Below, in pieces: positions 22,600-33,912 of a stretch of 64,000 bases of DNA; the stretch's first letter is position 1, and every line of letters starts with the position of its first letter. The position numbers were made by a program, and so were the translations under genes. Origin of the DNA: Macrolepiota albuminosa (Eukaryota > Basidiomycota > Agaricomycetes > Agaricales > Agaricaceae); contig JAMWFC010000108.1 of assembly GCA_027475525.1 (NCBI GenBank), forward strand, positions 559,811 through 623,810, written 5' to 3'. Below the pieces are notes generated by a model. The model was not told the origin of the DNA, did not search any database, and worked only from the letters and a program-made list of their open reading frames with translations.

Positions 22600-23800
22600 C
22601 TGATTGATCGAACCTGTGACAGACTCTGCGAGCCACTCTGATAAAAAGGAGAGTAATTGACAACAAAGTCGGAGGTGCCGTGCCGTAGTTGAAGTCAAAG
22701 TCTCCAGAACTCGTCTTGGCTGCCAGATCCTCTCTAGTAAGGGGTGCCAAGTGTCGGTCGTACTTTAATGCGCCCTTGTCCTGTTCTCGTGTGTAAGATG
22801 TTCGTTACAGCGGTAGTCTCACCGTAATCCTGATTGAATTTGAACTGGAGTCGCATCCAATGCCACTGTGTTGACTGCTGAGAGCCGTAGTCTTATCAAC
22901 CGGCAACTCTATATTGATACCTAGACAACCACCTTGGTCTAGACGTAAGGAAGAATCTCCAACTGCCATATGTGTCTGACCACATTTCCTTTTAGGTAAA
23001 ATCGAAGCATCTCGGACACTACAACATCTACAACAGTGTCAGCCGTCAACATCAACTTAATTTGAATGTATTATAAGACAAGCTTGAATTCGCACATTCG
23101 GTCAAACGATCGTCTTCGCATGATTGGACGTTGAAGGGCACGCTCGTAAACGCTAATTGTGGGAATCCATGCAGCAACAATAGTGTGTAATGAAAATAAT
23201 GATACAAATGTAATACCGACGAAAGACTCCTCGGTCATTGAGGGATACAATGTTGTGTTACATCTCTAGGCGTCCATTAAGCGATATCCCCAAGTATCAA
23301 GTCTAGAGTGTCCCCGACGGAGATTTTTTCACCGGTGGGTTGTAGTTCAACGGTGAATGTACAAAAGCCGGTCGAGTTATGGAGAGGAGTAAATTTCATT
23401 ATGAGTTCTATTGATTCACCCAAGCTTGATGTAACGGAAGATGGGTTTCAAGGGCGATCAGTGATGTGTCTCCACTCCCTCTGAACATTCACCTCTCGTG
23501 ATCTGGCACTTTTGCAACGCATCAACGTCTCACGGACACCGAGGAACTCGTACACCGCGGAGTATACCGCGGATTTACATAATTACACGGCGTTTGCAGG
23601 CGCTTTAACACGGACATTGTCAGGGTATCTTCCACGAACATAACAGAAAGACTATTCGATCGGTTGACATGGAAAAAACAGATGAACGGAGCGTTAAATG
23701 GCCTCGTATTCCAGAGTTCGGATGTCAAGGCGATATGATTAAACTTCGACCAGCGCGTGGAAGCTCGCCAATTATCGTTCATGGCCAATAGGAGGAAATG
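22600..23800 (-). pseudogene. possible decayed coding remnants, unidentified
   Basis: On the minus strand several short frames read like protein but do not join: VTSSLGESIELIMKFT and FTVELQPTGEKISVGDTLDL (about 23455-23280), GDSSLRLDQGGCLGINIELP (about 22960-22830), and LAAKTSSGDFDFNYGT (about 22735-22680). Stops and frame changes lie between them, one of them a TGA just before NPSSVTSS. I recognise no family. This could be a dead gene or one with many small exons. Low certainty. Confidence 0.25.
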
Positions 23801-24015
23801 CTTTCGTTATCTAGTGTTGACAATGTTTTATACGGTCTTTGACTTAAAAACATGAACTTGGAAGGCGCCACCTGAGGAGTGTTGGAGATCCAGATCCATC
23901 TGTACGGATGTCCGGTGCGACCGCCGACCGAAGATCTGCTCCCAGGCCCCTATAAGTATCCAGATACAAATACTTTCTGCATACCATTCTTTTGGCCCCA
24001 AATTTCGTTAGTGCC

Positions 24016-25138
24016 ATGGATTCTACGCCCTCCGTTCCGACGCCATCTCTTTTCTCGCTCCAGGGAAAAAATGTTCTTATAACTGGTGCAACACGCGGTG
24101 CGTCGTGCGCGTGCGCAATCTCTCCTTTGCCACTTCTGACCTATACCCGGACCAAATGGCTTACATCTTCTGCATCTCTAGGTATCGGTGCGGCTTGTGC
24201 AGTTGCCCTCGCAGAAGCAGGTGCTTCTGTCTGTCTTGTCCAGCGCAAATCACCCGACCGAACGCCACCCAACCATGACACTTTACATGTCATTCGCGAA
24301 CTCGGCCGTGTGGCTGAAGTCGTCTACTGCGATCTAGACAACATGGAAGAAGTCAAGTCCCTTTTCCAGATGGCTCTCGACGTGATGGGCGGTCAAATAC
24401 ACATTCTTGTCAACTGTGCAGGTATCCAGCGGAGATCACCAAGTCTTCATTTTTCCGAAAGCGATTGGGACGATGTGCGTGTTTGAAGACCCGTGGTCTG
24501 CACGATGTTTTATGTTCCTACAGGTGATCAACGTGAACCTCAAGTCAGTGTGGTTGCTCTCCCAAGCGGCTGGAAGGCACATGGTTCCTCTCCGTCGCGG
24601 CAAGATCATCAATTTTTGCTCCCTCCTCGCTTTTCAGGGTGGCCTGACCGTTCCTGCTTACGCATCCGCAAAAGGTGCTGTCGGACAACTCACAAAGGCC
24701 CTGAGCAACGAATGGAGCCAGTACAATGTTCAAGTCAATGCAATCTGTCCTGGTTATATTGCGACAGCCATGTAGGTCTTTTCATCTTTTTGAATTTCTG
24801 TATTCCGAGTATGAGTCATGTCCGTGGCGCACTATCGCATGTTTGCCACGTTCCTCTATTTTGATCGTCATTTTATCAAATTGTCCCATTAATGTCTTAT
24901 TAGGAACGAGAAACTTCTGGCAGACCCTACTTGTATGCGTCAAATATCCGAGAGAATTCCGGCCGGACGATGGGGTTATCCAAAGGATTTTGCTGGGCCT
25001 GTCGTCTTCCTTGCTAGCGACGCCAGCCAGTACGTCTGTGGGGAACTACTCGTCGTTGATGGTGTAAGTTGTGAATGTCTATCCTTGATCCGGGTTTTGT
25101 ATTTACCCCTATATCCTTAGGGTTGGATGGGCCGCTGA
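24016..25138 (+). CDS. short-chain dehydrogenase/reductase, KduD-like
   Basis: An NAD(P)-dependent oxidoreductase resembling bacterial KduD (2-dehydro-3-deoxy-D-gluconate 5-dehydrogenase, pectin/sugar-acid catabolism) in core and end. The spliced protein has TGATRGIG (cofactor binding, split by the first intron), NCAGIQRR, a Ser in [10 protein letters not shown], and YASAK (catalytic Tyr/Lys). It goes on with [24 protein letters not shown], and ends VVDGGWMGR. Four introns; the start is the first ATG ([13 protein letters not shown]), since the longer frame upstream lacks support. About 270 aa, usual for the family. TATAAGTA lies near 23951. The exact substrate cannot be told from sequence; a cytosolic role is inferred from the lack of a signal peptide. 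Confidence 0.9.
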
Positions 25139-25382
25139 TTCCATTGTTCGTGCAATTAAAATCACAATGGACGAAACATAGGAAGATCAATAACAAGCAA
25201 ATTGTATTATTTCTTTTTTTTTCTTTGGTGGTAGAGCAAATTGTATTATTTCGTATTGTACATGACTTTAGATAATGTGGAAAATATTTTTCTCATACTG
25301 TGTCCGGCGGCGTTTTTGCGATGTAATAGATAATCAGATAGACAATAATGGAAGCCGCCAGACGGATGCAGACCATAAGTTA

Positions 25383-25577
25383 CTGTAGATACAATAGGGA
25401 TATCAATATCCTCAGAGGTCTCGACAATCTGTAGAGAACAGCTGTATTGACCTGTAGATACAATAGGGATATCAATATCTACAGGGATTGATAAGTACTG
25501 GGCAAGTAAAAATAGTATGGACAAAATACATACCCTCAGAGGTCTCGACAATGTGTAGAGAACAGCTGAGGGTATGT
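25383..25577. repeat. paired-hairpin locus 1
   Basis: Three blocks. Block a (25383-25444) joins core 1 (CTGTAGATACAATAGGGAT...) to core 2 (CCTCAGAGGTCTCGACAAT...CAGCTG). Block b (25451-25485) is core 1 closed into a hairpin with 10-bp arms CCTGTAGATA/TATCTACAGG. Block c (25528-25577) is core 2 closed into a hairpin with 12-bp arms ACATACCCTCAG/CTGAGGGTATGT. The same plan recurs at 25864-26037 with different loops. No gene lies here. Confidence 0.75.
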
Positions 25578-25639
25578 CATGTTTGGTCCTGCGCATTACT
25601 GCGAAAAAATAAGGTTTGAGCAAATTCTAACAAACAGAA

Positions 25640-25685
25640 AAGGAAAAGAAAACTGCCGCCACCACAAGGAGCGGCGGTGGCGGCG
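25640..25685. repeat. GC-rich inverted repeat
   Basis: GCCGCCACC...GGTGGCGGC with 9-bp arms and a loop of about 12 nt, between the two paired-hairpin loci. It is strikingly GC-rich in an AT-rich setting. Function unknown. Confidence 0.5.
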
Positions 25686-25863
25686 CAAGAATATCGTAAA
25701 GTAATTTTAGTGAAACAAAAAAAACAAAATATGTGGATGTATCCAAAAATGTAGTCTGTGCGACGTCGTTCCTCAACAGTTACAAAGACACCAGACTCGT
25801 TTCTGCTGTACCAATACTTGACTATGCTTGATGTCAAGGATTAGAATGCATAATGGAGATAGT

Positions 25864-26037
25864 TGTAGAGAAATACAGATGTCCTCAGTCACTCCAATAA
25901 TGTATGGTCGACTGAGTATATTAATACCTGTAGAGAAATACAGATGTCTACAGGAGGTAATTAGTCGGGAGGTAAATAATAGTAAGTGCCTTTACTTACC
26001 CTCAGTCACTCCAATAATGTATGGTCGACTGAGGGTA
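25864..26037. repeat. paired-hairpin locus 2
   Basis: Same three-block plan as locus 1. Block a (25864-25916) joins TGTAGAGAAATACAGATGT to CCTCAGTCACTCC...GACTGAG. Block b (25927-25954) has arms CCTGTAGA/TCTACAGG. Block c (25997-26037) has arms TACCCTCAGTC/GACTGAGGGTA. Stem sequences match locus 1; loop sequences do not. Confidence 0.75.
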
Positions 26038-26757
26038 GTATTTTTGTGTATCGTAAAAATATCTAGCAAGAAAATAAAGTCTGATGGGCCCTACCAATCG
26101 CCACCACATTGTAGGACGACACCGTAGTCCTCACTAAGATCGACACCGCCAATCAACAAGACCTCGCTATACTTCGACAGCGAGTAACGACAAGTACGCG
26201 TACACAAGATTCTAGAGAGTAAAAGTCGAAAGGAAGGAAAAGACCCCGCTATAGGACGAAGGAGTCTCGGTTATAAGGGCGCGGGACTAGATGACGTAGG
26301 TAAGTAAGTTGGCAGATATAATGACGTAGTATAGGAGTCGTAATCGTAGGATTACGGTGGTGGCTGAGGCTGTTCCGTATAAGGAAAATGAGAGACTGTG
26401 GCTGTGACGTACTGACGGCTCGTGCGAGTCCACTCTCAACAATAGTCATCTTGTGTTGTCACACAATCTGACGCATTTAGAACGCACAGATCAGAGATCA
26501 TCCGCAACGTTGAGGCTAGTCTTGCACACAAAACTTTTGCTTACACACAATCAGCACAAAAGAAGCCAACCAACGTGCACCATTTGTATCAGATAAGATT
26601 TGGTTTTACAAAGTGTCAACCTCTTGACCTCTCAACTTGCGATGTCAAGTATTAGTCACATCTGCTATGATACACATTGAGATTCTAGTTATCCATGTAA
26701 ATTCTGAAGGCTGATGAGCTGTGTAATAAGTATGTTTTCTCTGTCTACAGTTGGCTG

Positions 26758-26890
26758 AGTACAGTCGGACCTCTCCTAACCCATACCCCTCGGTCAACAC
26801 CCGGAGATATGGGTTATAAGGGGTTATGGCCTGTGAGGGAGACAAAAAAAAAAAAAAAAACAGAAAAAAAAAAAAAAAAAAAAACAGAAA
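26758..26890. mobile_element. possible transposon or retroposon remnant with A-rich tail
   Basis: TACAGTCGGACCTCTCC resembles the end of a pogo/Fot1-type transposon after a TA target. AACCCATA...TATGGGTT forms an inverted pair just inside (about 26777-26817). Two long A runs (26845-26884) follow. No open frame; identity uncertain. Confidence 0.35.
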
Positions 26891-27224
26891 ATTGAAGAAC
26901 TTCACACCTTGTAGGGTTGAGCCTCAATTGGTACATCATTGCTAACAAGAGTTTTGTCAATGACTGTCTATAAGATTGAATAGTCAAAAAAAAAAAACAA
27001 TTACTGAAGCAAAGAGAGAAATTCTGACTTCCTTCCTGTAGCAGTTCAGTTTCCCACTATAGAAAATGACTGGCAGCACCAGAGCCTTGTCTACTCTGCA
27101 TAACAGGTCACAGTATAGTAACAATGTTTGTTCTAATGGGACAGGTAGTACAACTGGTTTGTCAAGTACAATTCCAACATGTTCCATTTTAGGCAAAATA
27201 TTACACTTCCCACTCTTTTACTAC

Positions 27225-27345
27225 TTTATAGACGTGATCTCTGGAACCTGCCTGAGACTCTTTCATTACATCTCGTGTGCCCAATGCAGACTTTTGGATC
27301 AGTAACAGTATTATATATTTGTTACTGACCAAACTTAGGGTGTAA
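27225..27345 (+). repeat. decayed fragment of the gypsy-family LTR
   Basis: Aligns by eye with the 3' end of LTR A (4185-4304): GATCTCTGGAACCTGCCTGAGACTC for the young GTTCTCTGGGACCTGCCCGGGACTC, then GTAACAGT...TTTGTTACTGACCAAACTT. Most differences are C-to-T or G-to-A, many at former CpGs. The left end of this LTR is not recognisable. Confidence 0.7.
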
Positions 27346-28400
27346 AGAACATTTGATTTAAATTTTATACAGTATATTTTGGAAAACACCGAGAAGCCGA
27401 GAATTAGCTTACATGATACAATCACTATTTTCAACCACACGCAACGTATGTATGCATATCATTGATAGAAAAAGACATCAAAACCACGGAAGGTGTGACT
27501 GGAAAGCTGGCGAATCGACCAATACTTGCCTTTGAATCATCCTTCCAAACGGAAACTGACTGATACTGATGGGAAGCCAACGTGGTAAGACCGACTCTCG
27601 GATCCGTGTCCCGAGTGACGTTTTGGCCACGTGTATAGACGCTCGCTGACTCATTATTGAGTTTTATCAGAGAGACCTTATACTAGGCACAACGGCATCA
27701 GCTGTATGAGTCTTTTAATCGGTGGGACCCTCAGATATTTCTCTCGTCGATTTTCAAGTTATTACATGTTAAAAGGTGGAAACGAGGATAGGAGCACGTA
27801 GAAAGGTAGCATTGTTCCAGAACTGTTGCTTTTTCGACGTAGGCTCGCGAGTCTGATATGAACTAGGAAATGTTGTCGCCACATTGAAGCGCGATATTTA
27901 CGGCACAATGTGCCATACTTTCATTGTCATTACCATAATAGAAATCTAATGGCCTTGGCAGAATGCTCAGTCATCAATAGTGTTTCCCCGCCTACCCGCC
28001 CCCTGCCCCCCTTATGAACACCCCGTCGATTATCCCACCGATACCCTTATCGTGCTTAAACTGTTTGGTATCAAGCTCATCTCGTTTCCAGCTCATCTCC
28101 TGTTACATGCCACCTAATGCAATGTCTTGTAGTGTTTGTATTTCTAATGAAATTTCAATAAGAATGTTTCTTTGGAAAGCAAAACATTGAAGTTAGACCA
28201 TAAATTTGCTGCTATATCTTTAAGTATAAGTTGTCTAAACCTCAACACTTCAGAAGGGTATGATAGTACTTAAGTATTATGTAATTTATTACCACTTTTC
28301 ACTGCAGCGGGGTCACGTGGTATGAACAGTGGGGATGTGTGGGTCAAGTTGTCAACAGTTTTTCTCTCGTCTCCTATTCTTACCTTGCTTTCCAAAGTTT
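27346..28400. other. intergenic stretch without recognised genes
   Basis: Normal base mix with CpGs and no frame with protein-like composition. I see nothing to annotate. Confidence 0.5.
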
Positions 28401-28424
28401 TCTCCTGTTTTCAACATAGTTCTG

Positions 28425-29288
28425 GGATGCCTCAAGTGGTGAAAATGAAACCGTCCCTGATTTCCTCACTACTGTCAACCATATCAAATCATTTCAAACC
28501 TCATAGAGCGGAAGCGCTTCAACGAATCCGTATAAATGCGTTCTCGTTGGTCCTAGTTGTCGTTTTCTCGAACCTTTTGCCACTGCCAACGATTCAACGC
28601 TCATTAAGACTGGTAATAAGTGACAGTAAATCTGAACGATGGTCGTCAGATTGGTTGTATAGGTGGTTTTGTATCCTTGGTGAGCGCTCGTCACTTTCTT
28701 CGATTACATCCGTTCCTAAGGCACTGTGATCAGAGGTTACTTTAGCTGTTGTATTTGCTTTCAATCTTTTGCAAGGAGTTTACGCGGTTCAATACCCTCG
28801 CACGGTACTCGCGACACCCGAGAAACAAAAGTCATTGTTCCAGAATACGACACATCCGAAACGGTCGTTCAGAGTATTATCCCCAAATGTTTGTTTTTTC
28901 AGCCTATCTATCTATCTCTTACTTATCATCGGAATCTTTAGTCGAGCCCTCAACCACAAAAGCCCTTCTCAATATCTCAGTCCGCCACATTTTCTGGTTC
29001 ATCCTCAACATATCCTACATCTCCTCTCTCGACGCCTTCTCGAGTGGTGCATTATCCCTCTCTTCTTGCATCATCTCCCACTACCAACGCGTCATCGACT
29101 TCGACTATGTTGCTTCATGCATCTCCTAGTCCTGCAATCCCGGCTTATAGAGGTCATTCGAACTCAGTCGGACGTGAGTCATCCTTTCTGAGATTGTAAC
29201 CTGCTCTCAAACTTGCATTGTAGGAGCTCTTGATGAATCTTTCCTTGGGCGTATCCCTCCCCCAGAATATGACGAAGCTGACGCTTGA
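28425..29288 (+). CDS. uncertain multi-exon gene or remnant ending in a PPxY-like motif
   Basis: Pieces read like protein in linked frames: FWDASSGENETVPDFLTTVN (about 28422), NPYKCVLVGPSCRFLEPFAT (about 28527), TRDTRETKVIVPEYDTSETV (about 28810) and a Ser/Pro-rich exon (28936-29177). A last exon, GALDESFLGRIPPPEYDEADA then TGA (29287-29289), follows AG at 29222-29223. The PPPEYDE end is a PY-type motif, as in arrestin-related trafficking adaptors that bind Rsp5-type ubiquitin ligases; I could not confirm an arrestin fold. Exon joins are not settled and a stop-bearing stretch lies at 28610-28740, so it may be decayed. Confidence 0.3.
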
Positions 29289-29735
29289 AACAAGATGTTC
29301 TTGTGTTCATCATGTACAGTGTACTGGACATTTGTGAATTAATGATCCTTACACACTGTCACAACGGTTTCAGAACTGAAACGTTGCAGTGTCTCCCGAC
29401 ACCTACTAAGACTGGCAGGAATTGTATAATTTACTACTTGACGATAATGAGTGTTCCCTTTTGGCCTTCAGCATCACAGCAGCTTCGTGAAATGGCTGGC
29501 TATCAAGAAGAGCAGACTGGGTCCTGTAGGTCTCTTTTAACAGAATACTGATCTGATTCATGGTTTGTTATTCCAGAGATACTATGAGCAACGAGTAGAG
29601 TACTTGTACAATGATAGTTCCAGTTAAATAAGCGAAAATCAAAGAAAGGAGAGATTAAGTTATAGAATATCGTGATACTCGATTATATCTAAGGAAGTTC
29701 AATTAGAGTAGGCATGAACTCCCAGCTGATGGTGC

Positions 29736-31898
29736 TTAGTGATATGCAGCCTTGATGAGATCTGAGGCTCTCTCTGCGAAAACGTAAACGGGAACCTGAG
29801 TGTGGGCGCTAGGAATGAATGGCTAAACCGCCGCATTCATATGTCAGAATTGTACACCTCGGGTAGAAGTAGGACATACCAGAACGGAAGCATCAACAAC
29901 CCGGACTCCCGCTACTTTCTTTACCTTCAAATCTGGATCGACGACACCATTCTTTGCCCCCTTAGGTGACATGCTCGCCGTACCGACCGGATGGAAGATC
30001 GTTGCAGCGTTGTTCTGAACATATGCATCAATCTGAGCATCTGTCTTCGCGCTTTCTAGGCCGTTGACGGGGCTTATGACATAGCCCGACCAGGAAGGAG
30101 CGGTAAGGAATTTGAGAGTGCTTTTTACTGCAGCGCGCATGGCGGCTTTGTCGAAGTCAGTCTTCAAAAGAGCCGGGTCGATGAGAGGTGTATCGAAAAA
30201 GTTGTTGGACCGGAGCTTGACGGATCCACGGGACGACGGTGAGACGACGGCGTTGCCAATTCCGAGGAAGTTTCCAACAGGAGGAGAGGTGACGATGGCA
30301 AGAGCGTTCTGGCAGAATCTATATCAGGAGAGAATACGGGGGAAAACTTGAAAATCCATACCGAAAACAAGAGCTCATAGTGAGGTGAAAGAGGTCCAGC
30401 AGAAGGATCGTCATTAGATTTGAAAATTTTATCATTGTGAGGGAGACGTATGAATCCCAGATGAGAAGCAATGGTGTCAACAAGGAACCCTGTGCCTGTA
30501 TTTTTCCAGAACGCTATGTCCTCAGCTGCGACTGTAGCGTTACGAGTGAAGTCATCGAAGGTATCAGTAGAGTTGACGAGGAATGCATTCCCAAGTAGTG
30601 CGTGGTCAGACAAGTTTTCGCCAACATCCGGGAGGTCCACGATTGGCTTGATTCCAACAGCTGTGAGGTCAGAACTGTTGCCTATTCCAGAGTTCATGAG
30701 GATCTGGGGAGAGCCGATGGTACCTGCAGAAAGGATGACTTCGCGTGTCGCGTTCGCATGTTGTATTGATCCTATTAAGCAGCTTAGTACAGCATCGTAG
30801 CCAGAAACATGATGTCCGCACCATCAGACTCAAGTCGATACTCAACACTTCGGAAGTCAGGTAGACCATTTTTCGTACCTGTCTGCAGGAGACGAGAAAC
30901 TTGTGCCCCGAGAAGAATACGAAGGTTCGGCCGCTGCCGAAAATTCGGAGCCAAGTATGAGGTGGCAGAGCTGCTACGCTTCGGACCATCTGTAGTTATC
31001 TGTATCCAGCCTAGAAACAGTGAGCCAAAATCTGCGGGATTAGTCTGACCTCTAGATACTGACCTACTCCTAAGCCGTTACCGCTGTTGAAGTCGAGAGT
31101 GAATTTAAAGTCTCCTTTAAGTTCGCTTGTTGCGTTGATGATTCGGCCATCGATGGGTGTCGGGAACCCCGAGACGCTGACGGAGTTAATTCCAGTGGTG
31201 CTGTGAATCTTTAAGTCGACTTGGTTACTGATATCGTGGTGGTCAACCGGAACATTGAACTTCTCGTTCTTCTTGAAATATTGTTGCATGTTGTTCCAGG
31301 ACCATCCTTGATCGCCCGTTACATGAGCATAACGATCGAAGTCATTTCGCGATCCACGAGTGTAAATCATGTAGTCTAATAAACGTAAGTTATGTAGTTT
31401 CCAGACGTTACACAAGTAAGGTTTTACTTACTGATAGAGCTCGAGCCTCCTAGAACGTGACCTCGAGGATATGGGATGGAACGGCCTCCGAGCCCGGGCT
31501 GAGAAACAGTGGTATAGTTCCAATCCCATGGTGTGTTGGGGGAAACTTGGGGACAGAGAAACGGAATCTCCAACTGTAAAACACCTTCATCGCTGCAGAT
31601 GCGAAAAATACGTTAGGTAATTTTGCCAAAACTATGCGACCAGACCTACTTTGGACCGGCTTCAATAAGCAAAACATTGTGATCAGGGTTTTCCGTCAGT
31701 CTGTTGGCCAAAACTGCTCCAGCTGTTCCACCTAGGGATTAATGATCAGCAAAGTATATTACACAATTACATAAATCACATACCTCCAACGATTATGTAG
31801 TCAAAAGTGTTATTCGAGTTGGCTGCTGGAGCAGCATGAGTTCCATAAAGGTTACTCAGTGCAGAGACAAGAACTAAAGTTTTCAGTATAGGCGACAT
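29736..31898 (-). CDS. GMC oxidoreductase, aryl-alcohol-oxidase-like (AA3_2)
   Basis: A secreted FAD enzyme predicted to oxidise aromatic alcohols and give H2O2 for lignin breakdown. Start at 31898 gives a signal peptide ([19 protein letters not shown]). [19 protein letters not shown] binds [15 protein letters not shown] and DYMIYTRGS are GMC signature text; [18 protein letters not shown] and [11 protein letters not shown] motifs follow. The catalytic pair is present: FHPVGT and, in the last exon after an intron, SAHTQ. About seven introns; stop at 29736-29738 after KAAYH. Length near the 590-600 aa usual for fungal AAO. Closely similar to the GMC gene at 45-47 kb. A TTAAAAG box lies near 31986. 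The exact alcohol substrate is not determinable. Confidence 0.9.
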
Positions 31899-31989
31899 GG
31901 ATAGCAGGCGTAGATGTTAAGGTGAAGAGGAAGAGAAAGGACAGGAAAGCGGGCTGGTGACTTTTCGTTGAAGCAAGAAACAAACGCTT

Positions 31990-33900
31990 TTAAGGTCCCA
32001 AATCAGGTCCCAATCTAGTCTTGCAGAACTGGCGAGAAAGTTTACGTAGGTCTCCGTTTCGAGGTTCTGTTTCGCATGCCTTATCTACTTGTGATCCTCT
32101 GATGGGATTGTTTGATGTGCTCACTCGAGTCAAGCGCTGGACATAAAGATGCGAATGAGGTTTCGTCAGGGCTGCGCAAAAGCCACCTTGGGACATTGAA
32201 GTTCTAGAAAATGTCAAGAACGTTGGATTATTGTGAAAGGGAAGAGCCCCCCGACAACATGGCTCGAAAGGGAAAGCGTCGCGACACAGCAAGACTACGG
32301 GTTCGTTCTTGATTGAAGGAAAAGGCTACATGAAGTCGGGCAATCTCTGATACGCGCGCAAACAAGGTACAGGAGTTTGAGTGGAGTTCAGGATGGATGC
32401 CACCGAGAGCCGGAGGGACGAAAAATAACCGTACAAAATGAATAGAAAGAGAAAGAAAGGGGCAGAACACATGAGACGTCCACAAGAAATCCACAAGGAT
32501 GACCGACCCCTTGTTCTGTTCTGTTCAAGAGTATAGACGCGAGCCTCCACTCATAATTCCATGACATCCGACACTTGTGGAACATCTGCCAGTATGCTTG
32601 TCAAAAAGACATAATCACTTTTGAAAACCGAAATAGGGTTCGGCCGACATGTAGGATTACGTCTGCAAAGTACATGGGCATTGGTCCTACGTAGTCAGCC
32701 CTTGCACGATAAAAAAGGGTATGTCGTGGATTGTGATGAGATTCATCAATTTTTGTCCAATTTGTAAATGCGATATTATTACATATTATTCGAATATTCT
32801 TTAAGAAACCCTTGCACGGACATAACAGATGTAGACGCTCAACATGTCGTGTCTTGCCTATGGACATAATTCTGTTATTTCATCTGGAGCTTCCCTGTAA
32901 TCTACTACAGTGGTCTCGCATCTATACCGTTCCTCATAATGTCTGCTTCTGTGAATGGCCATAGTGCACTCTGGCCCCTCAAGGTCAGGCGTTTCAGTGT
33001 GCTTCCATCTGTAACCATTATTGAGGACGCCGAAACTCAGCTCGTATCTGAGGCATGTCATGCACAGCATTGACCGCTTCCCGAAGTAAGCTGACATGAT
33101 CGGATATGGCGTTATGTATGTACGCATCTAGCAAGAGTGGATGGAGGACCGAGACTGTGACCGACTCAAAATCAGCACTACTCGGGACTCAGGGATCGCT
33201 GTCTGTCAAAGGAACATCTGATCTATCGTATGATTCAAGGCCGTGCGTGGTCCCTGATTGAAATAGAAGTCCATCGTATAAGCCCCAGGGCGCCTATTTC
33301 GAGGTTTGAGTAAAGGCGAGCAGTCCTGGTCATTCTGCAGTTCAAGTTGCATCTAATCCCTGCGCTTCTGAGTGTTGAACGTCAATGTAGCCACGTAGTA
33401 TCGACTTTCTATCCTTTAAGCTTTAACACTCATCACTGAAGATTGTCAATTGAAAAGCATCTTCAATGAGAACACATAACAACGGGCTCACTCACCTCTG
33501 CTATATCCAGACCAGCGTCTTGTAAGCTGAGTTTCTTTGGGACTCGGAAATACATGGTCTTCGCAACTTTCCTGTGTTTGAGGCTCTGTGTTTCTTTGAT
33601 TTTCTCAGAAATATGGGATGATTCAAGTTTATCGACGCGGGCCAAAGGTACTGGTGTGCAAACTTGACCGCTATTGACATGCGGTTGTTCGCCGTGATGC
33701 CAGTCATCTAAACTTGCCCACGCTTGCCAGACTTCTTGACAAGCGAGCACACGGCCCAACTGCGACTTCGTCTTCCCACCGGCCCGCTGTCCACCTGACC
33801 CACCCGATGGCTGGCCTACAACTCATCGGACGGTTGTCAAGACCTGTAATCTTATCCTATTTGAATTTAATACACGGGTTTTACGGTTCTGATAACTTGA
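31990..33900. other. intergenic stretch with possible coding relics
   Basis: No supported gene. Two minus-strand frames look protein-like: 33127-32858 (LRYELSFGVLNNGYRW...) and 33759-33463 (KHRKVAKTMYFRVPKKLSLQ, ending at a GTGAGT donor). I cannot join them or name a family. CpG content is normal, so this is not part of a decayed desert. Confidence 0.3.
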
Positions 33901-33912
33901 CTAAGAACGAAT

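Noticed and set aside
25246..25623. Minus-strand frame of 125 codons with repeated DIDIPIVST
   Set aside because: The peptide repeat is just the translated hairpin cores; no start context or family.
25383..26037. CRISPR-like repeat-spacer pattern
   Set aside because: Eukaryotic context, only a few units, stems rather than whole repeats are conserved; better described as paired hairpins.
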